The position numbers and the translations under genes were made by a program. 64,000 bases of DNA from assembly GCA_964611125.1 (NCBI GenBank), contig CAZSZO010000004.1, positions 1-64,000 on the forward strand. Reading direction: 5' to 3'. Position 1 is the stretch's first letter. The number at the start of each line of letters is the position of its first letter. Positions 25,920 to 35,019 of the stretch are shown piece by piece. This stretch comes from JAEUIX01 sp964611125 (GTDB taxonomy: Bacteria > Planctomycetota > Phycisphaerae > Phycisphaerales > UBA1924). The notes beneath the pieces were generated by a model. The model made no database searches and was not told where the DNA came from. It was given only the letters and a program-made list of their open reading frames with translations.

Positions 25920-27956
25920 ATGTCTCTGCTCTCCACCATCTCCTCGCCCGCCGATCTTCGGCGCCTCCCAATCGAGCAGCTCCCTCAGCTCGCCCAGGAG
26001 ATCCGAGAGGCCATCTGCAATCAGGTCGCCCGCAGCGGCGGCCACCTCGCCCCCAATCTGGGCGTGGTCGAACTGACCATCGCGCTCCACTACGTCTTTG
26101 ATTTCGGCCACGATCGGCTCCTGTTCGATGTGGGCCACCAGTGCTACCCCCACAAGCTCCTCACTGGCCGGCAGCACATGCTGGGCGGGCTGCGCACCTC
26201 CGCAGGCATGGCCGGCTTCCCCGAGCCGCGCGAGAGCAAGTACGACCTCTTCTCCGTCGGCCACGCCGGGACGGGCATCTCCACCGCCGTCGGCATGGCC
26301 CGCGGCGACACGCTTAACAACGAGAGCTACGACCCCATGACCCGCCCCGACGGGCGGCGCGTCGCGGTCATCATCGGCGATGCGTCGATCGTCAACGGCG
26401 TCGCGATGGAGGGCCTCAACGGGGCCGGCGTTCTCGACCGCCAGTTCATGGTCATCCTGAACGACAACGGCATGTCGATCAGCAAGCCCCAGGGCGCGAT
26501 GGCGGGCTATTTCGACCGGTTCCGCCTGTCCTCCACCTACACCGGCTTCAAGAAGAACGCCAAGGCCTGGCTCAACACCCTCCCCGGCGGCGAGACGCTC
26601 CGCGATGTCTACCACCGCTCGTCGGAGGCCTTCAAGGCCATGATCAACGAGGGCGGCTGGTTCGAGCACTTCGGCCTCGTCACCGTCGGCCCCGTCGACG
26701 GCCACAACCTGCCCGAGCTCGTCGCGCTCCTGCGCGAGGCGCGGAACTTCAGCCGCCCCATGGTGCTGCACGTCAAGACCGTCAAGGGCAAGGGCTACAC
26801 CTTCGCCGAGGGCGACTCGACCACCTTCCACTCGCCCCCCGCGTTCGCGCCGATCGTCGACCCCGACTCGGCGAGCATCCCCAAGCTCGAAAACGAAGGC
26901 TGCCGCGTCGAGCTCAAGCGCGAGGGCCGCTCGTTCACCACCGCGTTCGGCGATGCCCTGACCGACCTGATGGCCCGCGACGAGCGGATCGTCGCCTGCA
27001 CCGCCGCGATGCCCGATGGCACCGGCGTGAGCAAGGCCCTGGCCAAGTTCCCGCAGCGGTCCTTCGACACCGGCATCTGCGAGAGCCACGCCCTCGACAT
27101 GATGGCCGGTCTGGCCAAGACGGGCTGGAAGCCGTTTTTCGCCGTCTACAGCACCTTCCTGCAGCGGGCCTTCGATCAGGCTTTCCAGGAATCGGCCCTG
27201 CAGGGCCTGCCGGTCCGGCTCTGCCTCGACCGCGCGGGGCTTGTTGGCGGCGATGGCGCCGTGCACCACGGCTTCTGCGATGTGTCGCTGCTCCGCGTCC
27301 TCCCCAAGGCGGCCATCACCGCGTCGATCGATGAGCCCAGCATGAAGGCCGCGCTCGAGTTCATGCGCACCTACGAGGATGGTCTTTCCTCCTGCCGCTG
27401 GCCCCGCGACATGGTCTCCGACAAGCTCGCCGGCCAGGCCTGCCCGCCCTTCGTCCTGGGCAAGGCCCGCTGCCTCACGCCCGATTTCGATGTCGGCGGG
27501 CGCGGGAACAACGGCCTGGGCGTTCCTGATGTCGCGGTCCTGGCGTTCGGTTCGCCGGCCATCGACGCCCTCACCGCCGCCTCCTCGCTCGCCGACAGCC
27601 TGCGTGTGTGCGTCTACGACGCCCGCTTCGCCAAGCCCATCGACAGCGATCTGCTCCGCCGGCTCATCGAGCACCATGTGCCGATCGTGACCGTCGAGGA
27701 CCACAGCGTCGTCGGCGGCTTCGGCGCCGCGGTGCTCGAGGCCGCCAGCGACCTGGGGCTCGATACCTCCGGCATCAGCCGCCTGGGCCTTCCCGACCGC
27801 TGGATCTTCCAGGACAGCCGCTCCAAGCAGCTGGCTCAGGCCGGGATCGACGCTGCGGGCATCGAGCAGGCCATCCGCTCGTGCGTGCAGACCTCGGGCG
27901 ATGCGGCCCGGCGCGCCGACATCCACGTGCGTTCGGGCGCCGCCGCGAAGCGCTGA
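25920..27956 (+). CDS. dxs: 1-deoxy-D-xylulose-5-phosphate synthase
   Basis: Dxs makes DXP from pyruvate and glyceraldehyde 3-phosphate with ThDP, the first step of the MEP pathway. The 678-residue product shows LPQLAQEIREAI, SGGHLAPNLGVVELTIALHY, the VGHQCYPHKLLTGR block, SVGHAGTGISTAVGMA, VILNDNGMSIS (NDN 181-183) and the transketolase pyrimidine domain GICESHALDMMAGLAKTG. The usual ThDP motif GDG is GDA here (GDASIVNGVA, 153 on), a variant I associate with planctomycete Dxs. Length is slightly above the usual 620-640. Confidence 0.93.
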   Translation: MSLLSTISSPADLRRLPIEQLPQLAQEIREAICNQVARSGGHLAPNLGVVELTIALHYVFDFGHDRLLFDVGHQCYPHKLLTGRQHMLGGLRTSAGMAGFPEPRESKYDLFSVGHAGTGISTAVGMARGDTLNNESYDPMTRPDGRRVAVIIGDASIVNGVAMEGLNGAGVLDRQFMVILNDNGMSISKPQGAMAGYFDRFRLSSTYTGFKKNAKAWLNTLPGGETLRDVYHRSSEAFKAMINEGGWFEHFGLVTVGPVDGHNLPELVALLREARNFSRPMVLHVKTVKGKGYTFAEGDSTTFHSPPAFAPIVDPDSASIPKLENEGCRVELKREGRSFTTAFGDALTDLMARDERIVACTAAMPDGTGVSKALAKFPQRSFDTGICESHALDMMAGLAKTGWKPFFAVYSTFLQRAFDQAFQESALQGLPVRLCLDRAGLVGGDGAVHHGFCDVSLLRVLPKAAITASIDEPSMKAALEFMRTYEDGLSSCRWPRDMVSDKLAGQACPPFVLGKARCLTPDFDVGGRGNNGLGVPDVAVLAFGSPAIDALTAASSLADSLRVCVYDARFAKPIDSDLLRRLIEHHVPIVTVEDHSVVGGFGAAVLEAASDLGLDTSGISRLGLPDRWIFQDSRSKQLAQAGIDAAGIEQAIRSCVQTSGDAARRADIHVRSGAAAKR

Positions 27957-27990
27957 GTCCGCGAGCCGACCGACAGTTCGCCTGATGGCC

Positions 27991-30381
27991 TTACGGCGAC
28001 CCGCCCAACTCGGCGAGGAATTCGCTCGTCCGTACGGTGTCTGGGTCGGTGGGACCAAGGGCTTCCTTCTGGACGCGCAGCACCTCGCTGAGCGCGCGCC
28101 GGGCCTCCCCGCCGGCCCCGCGATCGCGCAGCACCAGAGCCCGCCTGACCTGCGCCGACAAGGTCTCCCGATGATCGGGCTTCAGGCTCTTCTCAAGCCC
28201 CCTGACAGCCTGATCCAGCATCGCCTCGGCTTCGTCAAACCTCCTCAGCCGCCTGAGCAGGTCGCCGATGGCCGCCCGGGTGCGCATCGGCGTGTCGCTG
28301 TCGGGCCCGAAGACCGTGGTCCGGGCGACCAGAGCCCGCTCGTAGATGGCCAGCGCCCCCGCCAGATCGCCCTTGCCTTCGAGCAGCCTCCCCAGGCTGT
28401 CGAGCGACATCGCCAGGCCCGCCGCCGCCTCAGGGGCCGAGCCCGCCCGCTCGTTGGCCGCCACCACGTCGCGCAGCAGGGGCTCGGCTTCCTCGAGCTG
28501 TTTGCGATTCACGAGCATGATCCCCAGGTTGTGCATGATCGCCAGCGTCTGGGGGTTGTCGGGCCCGAAAACCCTCCGGGCGGGCTCGACCAGTCGCCTG
28601 AACAGCTCCAGCGCCTCGTCGGGGCGCGAGGGCTCCAGCAGCGTCCCGAGCATCAGGCGGGCGACGAGCGTGTTCTCGGCCTCCGGCCCCAGCACCCGCT
28701 CGCAGGCCGCCAGCCCCTCGCGCAGCAGAGCCTCCGCCTCGCTGGTCTTCTGCAGATCGCGCAGCAGCCCGCCCAACTGCAGGATCGAGTCGATGGTCTT
28801 GAGCCCGTCAGGCCCCAGACTCTCCCGCCGCTTGGCGAGGGCGTCGCGCAGCAGTCCCTCGGCCGCCGCGTACCGCCGCAGGCCCCACAGCGTCACGCCG
28901 ATGGTTTCGCAGACCTCGGCCCCGGCGAGCGGATCCTTCGCGAACGCCCCGCTGATCTGGCTCGCGGCGCCGCTCAGGGCCGAGGCGACCGTCGCGTCGC
29001 GACCCTGCTGGTCGGGACGGGCCGAGACCAGCACGCCAGTGAGGAAACCCAGCACCGCGCCGCTGCGCGCCGCCGCGGCGTCGGCTTGCTCCCGCGCCGT
29101 TTCCGCCTCCTTCTTAAGGACCAGCGCCGCAGCCGCCTCGCCGCGGGCCCGCTGCTCCGCCTGGGTCGCCTGCTCGGCGCTGGCCCGGGCCGACTCGGCC
29201 TCCTTTTTGGCGAGGGCCTCAGCCTTGGTGGCCCGCGACGCCTGCCAAAGGGCTGCCGACAGCCCAAGCGCCAGGGCCAGCACCACCGCCCCCGCCGCCG
29301 AGGCTGGCAGCGCGTGGCGCCACAGGAACTTGCGGGACCGGTACCACACTGATTCCGGCCCCGCCTCGAGCGGCTCGCCCGCCAGGTAACGCCGGATGTC
29401 GTCAGCCAGATCGGCCGGGGACCGATACCGCTGCGTGCGGTCCTTCCGCAGCGCCATCAGGGGGATCCACTCGAGTTCATCGCGGAGCTGGCGGGCCAGA
29501 TCCTGGGCCACCGTCCGCCGCCGTCCCGCGGCGTCGGAGCCCGCCGTCCCCGGGCCCGACAGCCGCGTGCTGGGGCGGGGAGGCTCCTCGTCGCGGATGA
29601 TCCGGCGGATCTCGTCATACCCCTTGCGCCGCAGCGTCTCGGCGTCGAAGGGGAGCGCCCCGGTGAGAAGTTCATAAAGCACGACGCCCAGCGCGTAGAC
29701 GTCAGTCCGGGTGTCAACGTCAACGGCGCCCATCTCGGCCTGTTCGGGGCTCATGTACTCCGGCGTGCCGATCAGGCGGCCGGTCTCGGTGAAGATCGTC
29801 CGTTCGGTCAGCGAGCGGGCCACCGCCTTGGCGATGCCGAAGTCGATCACCACCGGCGTCGGGACGTCGCTCGGGGCCGCAACCAGGATATTGGAGGGCT
29901 TCAGGTCGCGGTGGATCAGCCCCTTCGTGTGGGCGTGCTGCACCGCCTCGCACACCGGGATGAACAGCGCCAGCCGCTGGCGGATGTCGAGCCGCTGGCG
30001 ATCGCAATAGGCGGTGATCGGCTCCCCCGCGACGTGCTGCATCACGAAGTAAGGGCGCCCGGCGGGCGTCGACCCGCCGTCGAGCACCCGGGCGATGTTG
30101 GGGTGGTTCATCACCGCCAGGGCCTGGCGCTCCTGCTCGAAGCGGGCCAGCACCTCACCGGTGTCCATACCGGGCTTGATGATCTTGAGGGCCACGCGCT
30201 GCACGAAGGGTTCGCGCCGCTCCGCCAGGTAGACCACGCCGAAGCCGCCCTGCCCGATCACCTCCAGCAGCGTGTACGGGCCCACGCGGGCCCCTGGCGC
30301 AAGCGGCGGTTCAAACCACTCGCCGCCCGAGGCTGAGGTCGGCGGCGGATGCGTGCTCTTGCGGGCGTCGTCAGCAGACAT
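27991..30381 (-). CDS. Serine/threonine protein kinase with C-terminal TPR domain
   Basis: A 796-residue Hanks-type kinase. Kinase domain about 36-310: Gly loop VIGQGGFGVVYLA, Lys66 in VALKII, catalytic Asp159 in IHRDLKPSNIL, Asp180 in DFGIAKA, activation segment TGRLIGTPEYMSPEQ. One transmembrane helix (about 345-370) follows, then a coiled coil rich in Ala/Glu/Lys, and from about 430 a series of TPR-type repeats. This layout is very common in planctomycetes. ATG at 30381 has GGGAG upstream and TAGACT at 30403-30408. Its target is unknown. Confidence 0.92.
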   Translation of the reverse strand: MSADDARKSTHPPPTSASGGEWFEPPLAPGARVGPYTLLEVIGQGGFGVVYLAERREPFVQRVALKIIKPGMDTGEVLARFEQERQALAVMNHPNIARVLDGGSTPAGRPYFVMQHVAGEPITAYCDRQRLDIRQRLALFIPVCEAVQHAHTKGLIHRDLKPSNILVAAPSDVPTPVVIDFGIAKAVARSLTERTIFTETGRLIGTPEYMSPEQAEMGAVDVDTRTDVYALGVVLYELLTGALPFDAETLRRKGYDEIRRIIRDEEPPRPSTRLSGPGTAGSDAAGRRRTVAQDLARQLRDELEWIPLMALRKDRTQRYRSPADLADDIRRYLAGEPLEAGPESVWYRSRKFLWRHALPASAAGAVVLALALGLSAALWQASRATKAEALAKKEAESARASAEQATQAEQRARGEAAAALVLKKEAETAREQADAAAARSGAVLGFLTGVLVSARPDQQGRDATVASALSGAASQISGAFAKDPLAGAEVCETIGVTLWGLRRYAAAEGLLRDALAKRRESLGPDGLKTIDSILQLGGLLRDLQKTSEAEALLREGLAACERVLGPEAENTLVARLMLGTLLEPSRPDEALELFRRLVEPARRVFGPDNPQTLAIMHNLGIMLVNRKQLEEAEPLLRDVVAANERAGSAPEAAAGLAMSLDSLGRLLEGKGDLAGALAIYERALVARTTVFGPDSDTPMRTRAAIGDLLRRLRRFDEAEAMLDQAVRGLEKSLKPDHRETLSAQVRRALVLRDRGAGGEARRALSEVLRVQKEALGPTDPDTVRTSEFLAELGGSP

Positions 30382-30486
30382 CGGCGGCTCCCATCGGGCG
30401 CGAGTCTACCAGCGCGGCGCCCCTCCGCCACCGCGCGGCGCTGCCCGCCCGCCACCTAAACGGTCGGGTCGGATGGGCGCCCGGGC

Positions 30487-30492
30487 TATGCT
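30487..30492 (+). promoter_or_regulatory. Putative -10 (TATGCT) upstream of the ketosynthase
   Basis: TATGCT is 5 bases before an in-frame CTG at 30498. Its spacing matches the leaderless genes of this window. Confidence 0.4.
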
Positions 30493-30497
30493 GGAAG

Positions 30498-31847
30498 CTG
30501 TCAGCGAGCCTTTCCATCAGCCAGACCCGACTCAATCGCGTTTTTGTGACCGGGTTGGGCGCGGTGTCGCCGTGGGGCGCGGGCGCGCCCACCTTCGTGC
30601 GAGCTTTGCGTGAAGGCCGGTCCGGCCTCCGCCCGCTCGGCTGGACGCACGAGCGCGTCAAGTCGACGGTCTCCGCGGCGGTGCCGCCCGAGGTCTTCGA
30701 CCCGCGAGCGGTCATCGACGCAGCAGAGCTCGAACGCCTGCCGCGCCTGATCCCCATGGCCCTGGCCGCCGCCCGAGAAGCCATCGCGCACGCGCGGCTG
30801 CCCGTCGAGCTCCCCGCGGGGGGAGCGGTCGCGCCGCCCGACGGGCCCGCGCTGCAGACCTCGCGCCGCGTGGGGTTGATCCTGGGCACCGGCGGCGGCG
30901 GAATCGATTTCACGCTCGATCAGTACAGCGGCGCCTACGCCGGCAAGCACGCCTCGCTCTGGACCATCACCAACGCCACGCACGGCAACCTTGCGGGGGA
31001 GCTCTCGATCCGCCTGGGCCTGCGCGGGCCGAGCTGGTGCGTCTCGACCGGGTGCGCCTCCGCCAGCGACGCCATGGGCCTGGCCCTGCAGACCCTGCGG
31101 GCCAGCCCGCTGCTGGACGCCATGGTCGTGATCGGCGCTGACGCCCACGTCCGCTGGGAGACGCTTTACACCATGGAGCTGCTGCGGGTGATCAGCACCC
31201 GCAACCTCCAAGCATCAGGCGAGGAACCCACCACCGCCTCGCGCCCCTTCGACGCGACCCGCGACGGCTTCGTCCTGGGTGAGGGCGCGTGGGCTGTCGT
31301 GCTCGAGCGCGGCGACCCGCTCGCCCGGCGCGACGGGCGCGCTGTCGGCGAGCTCCTCGGCTATGCCGCCACCTGCGACGCCTACCACCGCGTCCGCCCC
31401 GATCCCGACATGACCGAGTGCGTGCGGGCCATGCACGAGGCCATCGCCGACGCCGGGCTCCGCCCCGAGGAGATCGGCGTGGTGCACTACCACGGCACCT
31501 CGACCAGGCTCAACGACGCCGCCGAGACGCGGGCAGTCCGCAAAGCCTTCGGCCCGCATGCCCAGCGTCTCAAGGGTCACTCGATCAAAGGGGCGATCGG
31601 CCACCCGCAGGGCGCGTGCGGCGCCGCGGCGGTGGTCGCCACGCTGGGGGCCATGACCAACGCCGACGGCGGGCCGGAGGGCTTTCTGCCGCCGACGGTG
31701 CATCTCCGCACGCCCGACCCTGAGTGCGACCTTGACTACACGCCGCTGGCGCCGACCCCGCTCCTGGGCCTGGCGGGGAGCGCGGCGCTGATCAACTGCC
31801 TGGCCTTCGGCGCCAAGAACAGCGCGCTGGTCGTCCGCCCGGCCTGA
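30498..31847 (+). CDS. Beta-ketoacyl-ACP synthase family protein (FabF-like), stand-alone
   Basis: A thiolase-fold condensing enzyme. The Cys-His-His triad is present: CVSTGCASASDA (active-site Cys), VVHYHGTSTRLNDA (His1) and KGHSIKGAIGHPQGACGA (Lys-His2). The first strand of the family reads RVFVTGLGAVSPWG, but the first standard start, GTG 30546, falls inside it and would give only MTGLGAV. I therefore start at in-frame CTG 30498, which follows a -10-like hexamer by 5 bases (449 residues); this start is inference. No acyl carrier protein or reductase lies nearby, so the pathway is open. Confidence 0.82.
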   Translation: MSASLSISQTRLNRVFVTGLGAVSPWGAGAPTFVRALREGRSGLRPLGWTHERVKSTVSAAVPPEVFDPRAVIDAAELERLPRLIPMALAAAREAIAHARLPVELPAGGAVAPPDGPALQTSRRVGLILGTGGGGIDFTLDQYSGAYAGKHASLWTITNATHGNLAGELSIRLGLRGPSWCVSTGCASASDAMGLALQTLRASPLLDAMVVIGADAHVRWETLYTMELLRVISTRNLQASGEEPTTASRPFDATRDGFVLGEGAWAVVLERGDPLARRDGRAVGELLGYAATCDAYHRVRPDPDMTECVRAMHEAIADAGLRPEEIGVVHYHGTSTRLNDAAETRAVRKAFGPHAQRLKGHSIKGAIGHPQGACGAAAVVATLGAMTNADGGPEGFLPPTVHLRTPDPECDLDYTPLAPTPLLGLAGSAALINCLAFGAKNSALVVRPA

Positions 31848-31901
31848 GCAGACTGAGCCGGCCCCGGGTCCCGGGCGCCGCGAGTCGGGCGCCGCGAGTC
31901 C

Positions 31902-33386
31902 TCACTGGCCCTGAGCCAGCGAATAGCCCTTCACGCCGTCAAAGCTGCGGAGCAGTTCGTAGCTGCACACGATGAACTTCTCGGCGATCTTGTCCATCAG
32001 GGCCACGCCCCGCGCCTGGCCGAAGGAGCCCGGCACGATCCCCTCGCGCAGCTCAAAGCGCACGCGGTAATAGTCGACGCACTCGGTGTAGATGCTCCCG
32101 GTGGGCCACACCTGCGTCCCGCGGTTGGAGATGAGGGTGAGCTTGAAGGGCGTGTCCTGGCTGCACCGCATCATCTCCTCGGCCACCGCGATGGTCGACA
32201 GCGGCGAGTCAAGATAGATGTCGCACCCCACCACCTGGCTGACGACGCTCGTGAAGGTCCGGATGACCTCCTGGTGCAGCGGCTTGGCGGGCGGGGCGAA
32301 GGTGGGGGCGGCCTGGGTCGATTCCGGCGCCGGGGACACGGTCTTGGGCTTCTCGCCCAGGCGACCGGCGATCTGCTTGACGTAATCGCGGGTGGCCAGG
32401 GCGGGCTTGCTGTGGTCGCCGAAATCGCCGGTGCGCACCCCGGCCTCGAGGGCCGAGAGCAGCGCGTTCTCGATCTGGCCCGCCTGCTTCAGCAGTCCGA
32501 GGTGCCGGAGCATCATCAGCCCCGACAGGATCAGCGCCGTGGGGTTGGCGATCCCCCGGCCGGCGATGTCCGGGGCCGTCCCGTGCACCGCCTCGAAGAT
32601 CGAGATGTGCTTGCCGATGTTGGCCGACGGGGCGAAGCCCAGTCCGCCGATCAGCCCCGCCGCGAGGTCGCTCACGATGTCGCCCTGGAGATTGGGGAGC
32701 ACCACCATCTGGTACTGCTGCGGCTTCATGACCAGGTTCATGCACAGGGCGTCGACGATCACGTCGCCGTGCTCGATCTCCGGGAAGTCCCGCGCGGCGA
32801 CCTTGAACCGGTCCAGGAACAGGCCGTCGGTCATCTTCATGATGTTGGCCTTGTGCCCGCAATGCACCTTGCTGATGCCCAGCTTCCGCGCCGTCTGGAA
32901 GGCGAACCGGCTGACCATGTCGCACCCGGGCGCCGAGATCAGCCGCTTGCACTGGATCATGTCGTTGGAAAGCCGGTGCTCCACCCCGCCGTAGGTGTCC
33001 TCGATGTTCTCGCGGACGATGTAGAAGTTCACCGGGATCCCCGCCTGGCTGTACACCGTCGGGACGCCGGGCAGGGTCTGAAAGTGACGCAGGTTGGCGA
33101 ACGCGTTCCACACCTTGCGGGCGGTGACGTTGATGCTCTTGCCCCCGCTGCCCTTGGGCGTCTCCATGGGGCCTTTGAAGAGCAGGCCGCACTCCTCGAC
33201 GGCCCGGATCGCCGCGTCGGTCATCCCGCGGGAGTTCCCGGCCTCAAAGACCTTGCGCCCCATCTCAACGGGCACGAACTCCAGGTGCTCGAGCACGCCC
33301 GCGGCCTTGAACAGTTCAAGCGTGGCGGAGACAACCTCGGGACCGATGCCATCGCCTTCAGCAAGCGCCACGCGGAGAGAAGCCAT
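31902..33386 (-). CDS. icd: NADP-dependent isocitrate dehydrogenase (Thermus/alphaproteobacterial type)
   Basis: This TCA-cycle enzyme oxidises isocitrate to 2-oxoglutarate. The 494-residue product has the isocitrate/isopropylmalate dehydrogenase core (VALAEGDGIGPEV, NFYIVRENIEDTYGG, NLQGDIVSDLAAGLIGGLG, EAVHGTAPDIAGRGIANPT) plus a C-terminal extension of about 140 residues (HQEVIRTFTSVV, YTECVDYYRVRFELR), which distinguishes this IDH subgroup from IPMDH. AGGAG lies 8 bases before the ATG at 33386. Coenzyme choice is inferred from subgroup membership only. Confidence 0.88.
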   Translation of the reverse strand: MASLRVALAEGDGIGPEVVSATLELFKAAGVLEHLEFVPVEMGRKVFEAGNSRGMTDAAIRAVEECGLLFKGPMETPKGSGGKSINVTARKVWNAFANLRHFQTLPGVPTVYSQAGIPVNFYIVRENIEDTYGGVEHRLSNDMIQCKRLISAPGCDMVSRFAFQTARKLGISKVHCGHKANIMKMTDGLFLDRFKVAARDFPEIEHGDVIVDALCMNLVMKPQQYQMVVLPNLQGDIVSDLAAGLIGGLGFAPSANIGKHISIFEAVHGTAPDIAGRGIANPTALILSGLMMLRHLGLLKQAGQIENALLSALEAGVRTGDFGDHSKPALATRDYVKQIAGRLGEKPKTVSPAPESTQAAPTFAPPAKPLHQEVIRTFTSVVSQVVGCDIYLDSPLSTIAVAEEMMRCSQDTPFKLTLISNRGTQVWPTGSIYTECVDYYRVRFELREGIVPGSFGQARGVALMDKIAEKFIVCSYELLRSFDGVKGYSLAQGQ

Positions 33387-33565
33387 CAGGGAAACTCCTT
33401 GAAGTGACCAGGAAACTCAGGCCGCAAGGGTATGGCCGATTGACCGATCGGCGCGGGCCCGCGGTGCGGCGCTCCGATCCGGCGCCGCGACCGTGGTCGG
33501 CCCGCGCCGCCGCCGGGCGAGTATGCTGGGCCTTGATTCACCCTTCCGCCCGAAAGGAGTTCCCA

Positions 33566-34285
33566 GTGGCCAAGAAGACCAGGCGTTCCGACGCCCCCCG
33601 CCCCGCCAGCCGCCCCGCGACCAGGGCCGGCAGGGGCAAGTCGGCCCGCTCGGCCAAGTCTGCGAGGCCGGCCAAGCCCACCAGGCCGGCCAAGCCCAGC
33701 AGGCCGGCCAAGCCCACCAGGCCGGCCAAGCCCACCGGGCCGGCCAAGTCGAGCAGGCCCGCCCGGGCCGGGGGCGCTCAGCCCCTCTCGCCCAAGGCTC
33801 ACGCCCTCCAGGCCGTCATCTTCGCTCACAACTTCGCCGTCCGCGCCTGCGTCGGCTTCCCGGGCGACAAGATCGCGTTCCAGACCTCACCGGCCGACAA
33901 CCACCCCCTCTGGACCCTCGGCCACCTCGCCACCGCCTACGACTGGTTCGCCGGCCTGCTCGATGGCCGCCCCGCGGCGGTGGGCGAGACAGCCAGCAAG
34001 CTGTTCGGACCCAGCTCCAAGCCCATCGGCGATCCGTCGCTCTACCCACCCATGGACGATGTCAACGCCCTGTGCGACAAGGCCTGGAAGCGGTTCCTGC
34101 GCGCCGCTGAGGCCCTCTCCGACGAGGACCTCACCCTCCCGCCGGCCAACGACTCCGCCAAGGGCTTCGCCGACGACCGCCTGACGGTTCTCGAGCGGTG
34201 CGCCTGGCACGATGGCTGGCACGCCGGGCAGGTCAGCACGCTGCGCAGGGCCCTGGGCCTTCCAGGGTTGTTCGGCGGCAACTGA
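33566..34285 (+). CDS. DinB-family protein with Lys/Pro/Ala-rich N-terminal tail
   Basis: Residues about 75-239 form a DinB/YfiT-type four-helix metal-binding domain; histidine ligands fit LWTLGHLATAYDW (His120) and WHDGWHAGQVSTLRR. The first 70 residues are a basic low-complexity tail of RPAKPT/RPAKPS repeats similar to histone H1-like tails. The GTG at 33566 has AAGGAG 6 bases upstream; TATGCT at 33522-33527 gives a 30-base leader. The enzymatic role is unknown; members of this superfamily include thiol-dependent transferases. The tail could bind nucleic acid, which is inference. Confidence 0.82.
   Translation: MAKKTRRSDAPRPASRPATRAGRGKSARSAKSARPAKPTRPAKPSRPAKPTRPAKPTGPAKSSRPARAGGAQPLSPKAHALQAVIFAHNFAVRACVGFPGDKIAFQTSPADNHPLWTLGHLATAYDWFAGLLDGRPAAVGETASKLFGPSSKPIGDPSLYPPMDDVNALCDKAWKRFLRAAEALSDEDLTLPPANDSAKGFADDRLTVLERCAWHDGWHAGQVSTLRRALGLPGLFGGN
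33665..33754 (+). repeat. Five-copy 18-bp tandem repeat in the DinB gene
   Basis: Five 18-base units based on AGGCCGGCCAAGCCCACC run without gaps from 33665 to 33754; units 2 and 5 carry substitutions. Each encodes RPAKPT or a close variant, so copy-number change keeps the frame. Confidence 0.9.
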
Positions 34286-34368
34286 CTGACTTGTAGCCCA
34301 CTGCTGACCGTGCGGGTGGGTCGGTGATCCTGAAACCGCTCACGCCGACCGGAATCCGAAGCGATTCC

Positions 34369-35019
34369 ATGCAACCGATGATCCCGTACCAGCACCCGGT
34401 CCATCCGGTCTCGCCGCAAGTCGGGGCCCGCGCGTTCTACGAGCGGATCGCCACGCGCCGCAGCGTCCGGTTCTTTGCTGATACGCCCGTATCGCTTGAA
34501 ACCATTCAGTGGCTCGTGCGGGCCGGCGGCTCGGCGCCCTCTGGCGCCAACAAGCAGCCGTGGCGGTTTGTCTGCGTCCAGGACCCCAAAGTCAAACACG
34601 AGATCCGCGTGGCCGCCGAGGCCGAGGAGCGGGAGTTCTATGAGCGGCGGGCGACCCCGGAGTGGCTCGCCGACCTCGCCCCCCTTGGAACTGACGCCAG
34701 CAAACCATTCCTGGAGATCGCCCCCTGGCTCATTGTCGTCTTCAAGCTGATGAAGAACGACGACGAACCCGCCGGCGGGGTCTATTACGTCAACGAGTCG
34801 GTCGGCATCGCCACTGGGCTGCTGATCGCGGCCATTCACCACGCCGGGCTGGTCACCCTCACCCACACCCCGAGCCCAATGGGCTTTCTGGGCAAGGTGT
34901 TGGGCCGCCCGGAGCATGAGCGGCCGTTCCTCCTGCTGCCTGTCGGCTACCCCGCGCCAGACTGCTCGGTCCCCGACATCGGGCGTAAGCCCCTCGACCA
35001 GATCATGGTCGTCCGCTGA
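34369..35019 (+). CDS. Nitroreductase-family flavoprotein
   Basis: A 216-residue FMN-binding nitroreductase-fold protein. Motifs: ATRRSVRFFADTPVSLETI (FMN phosphate-binding Arg-x-Ser), APSGANKQPWRF, VNESVGIATGLLIAAIHH and LLLPVGYPAPD. The SGANKQPW block and length resemble the iodotyrosine-deiodinase-like branch, but the substrate is not determined. I chose ATG 34369; a GTG at 34324 would add 15 residues not seen in the family. Its last 17 bases overlap the 3' end of the next gene on the other strand. Confidence 0.87.
   Translation: MQPMIPYQHPVHPVSPQVGARAFYERIATRRSVRFFADTPVSLETIQWLVRAGGSAPSGANKQPWRFVCVQDPKVKHEIRVAAEAEEREFYERRATPEWLADLAPLGTDASKPFLEIAPWLIVVFKLMKNDDEPAGGVYYVNESVGIATGLLIAAIHHAGLVTLTHTPSPMGFLGKVLGRPEHERPFLLLPVGYPAPDCSVPDIGRKPLDQIMVVR

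Noticed and set aside
31873..31900. Tandem GGGCGCCGCGAGTC repeat as a terminator between the ketosynthase and icd
   Set aside because: It is two direct copies, not a stem followed by a T tract; too short to assign a role.
33665..33754. CRISPR-like array
   Set aside because: The 18-bp units are contiguous with no spacers and code for a protein tail.
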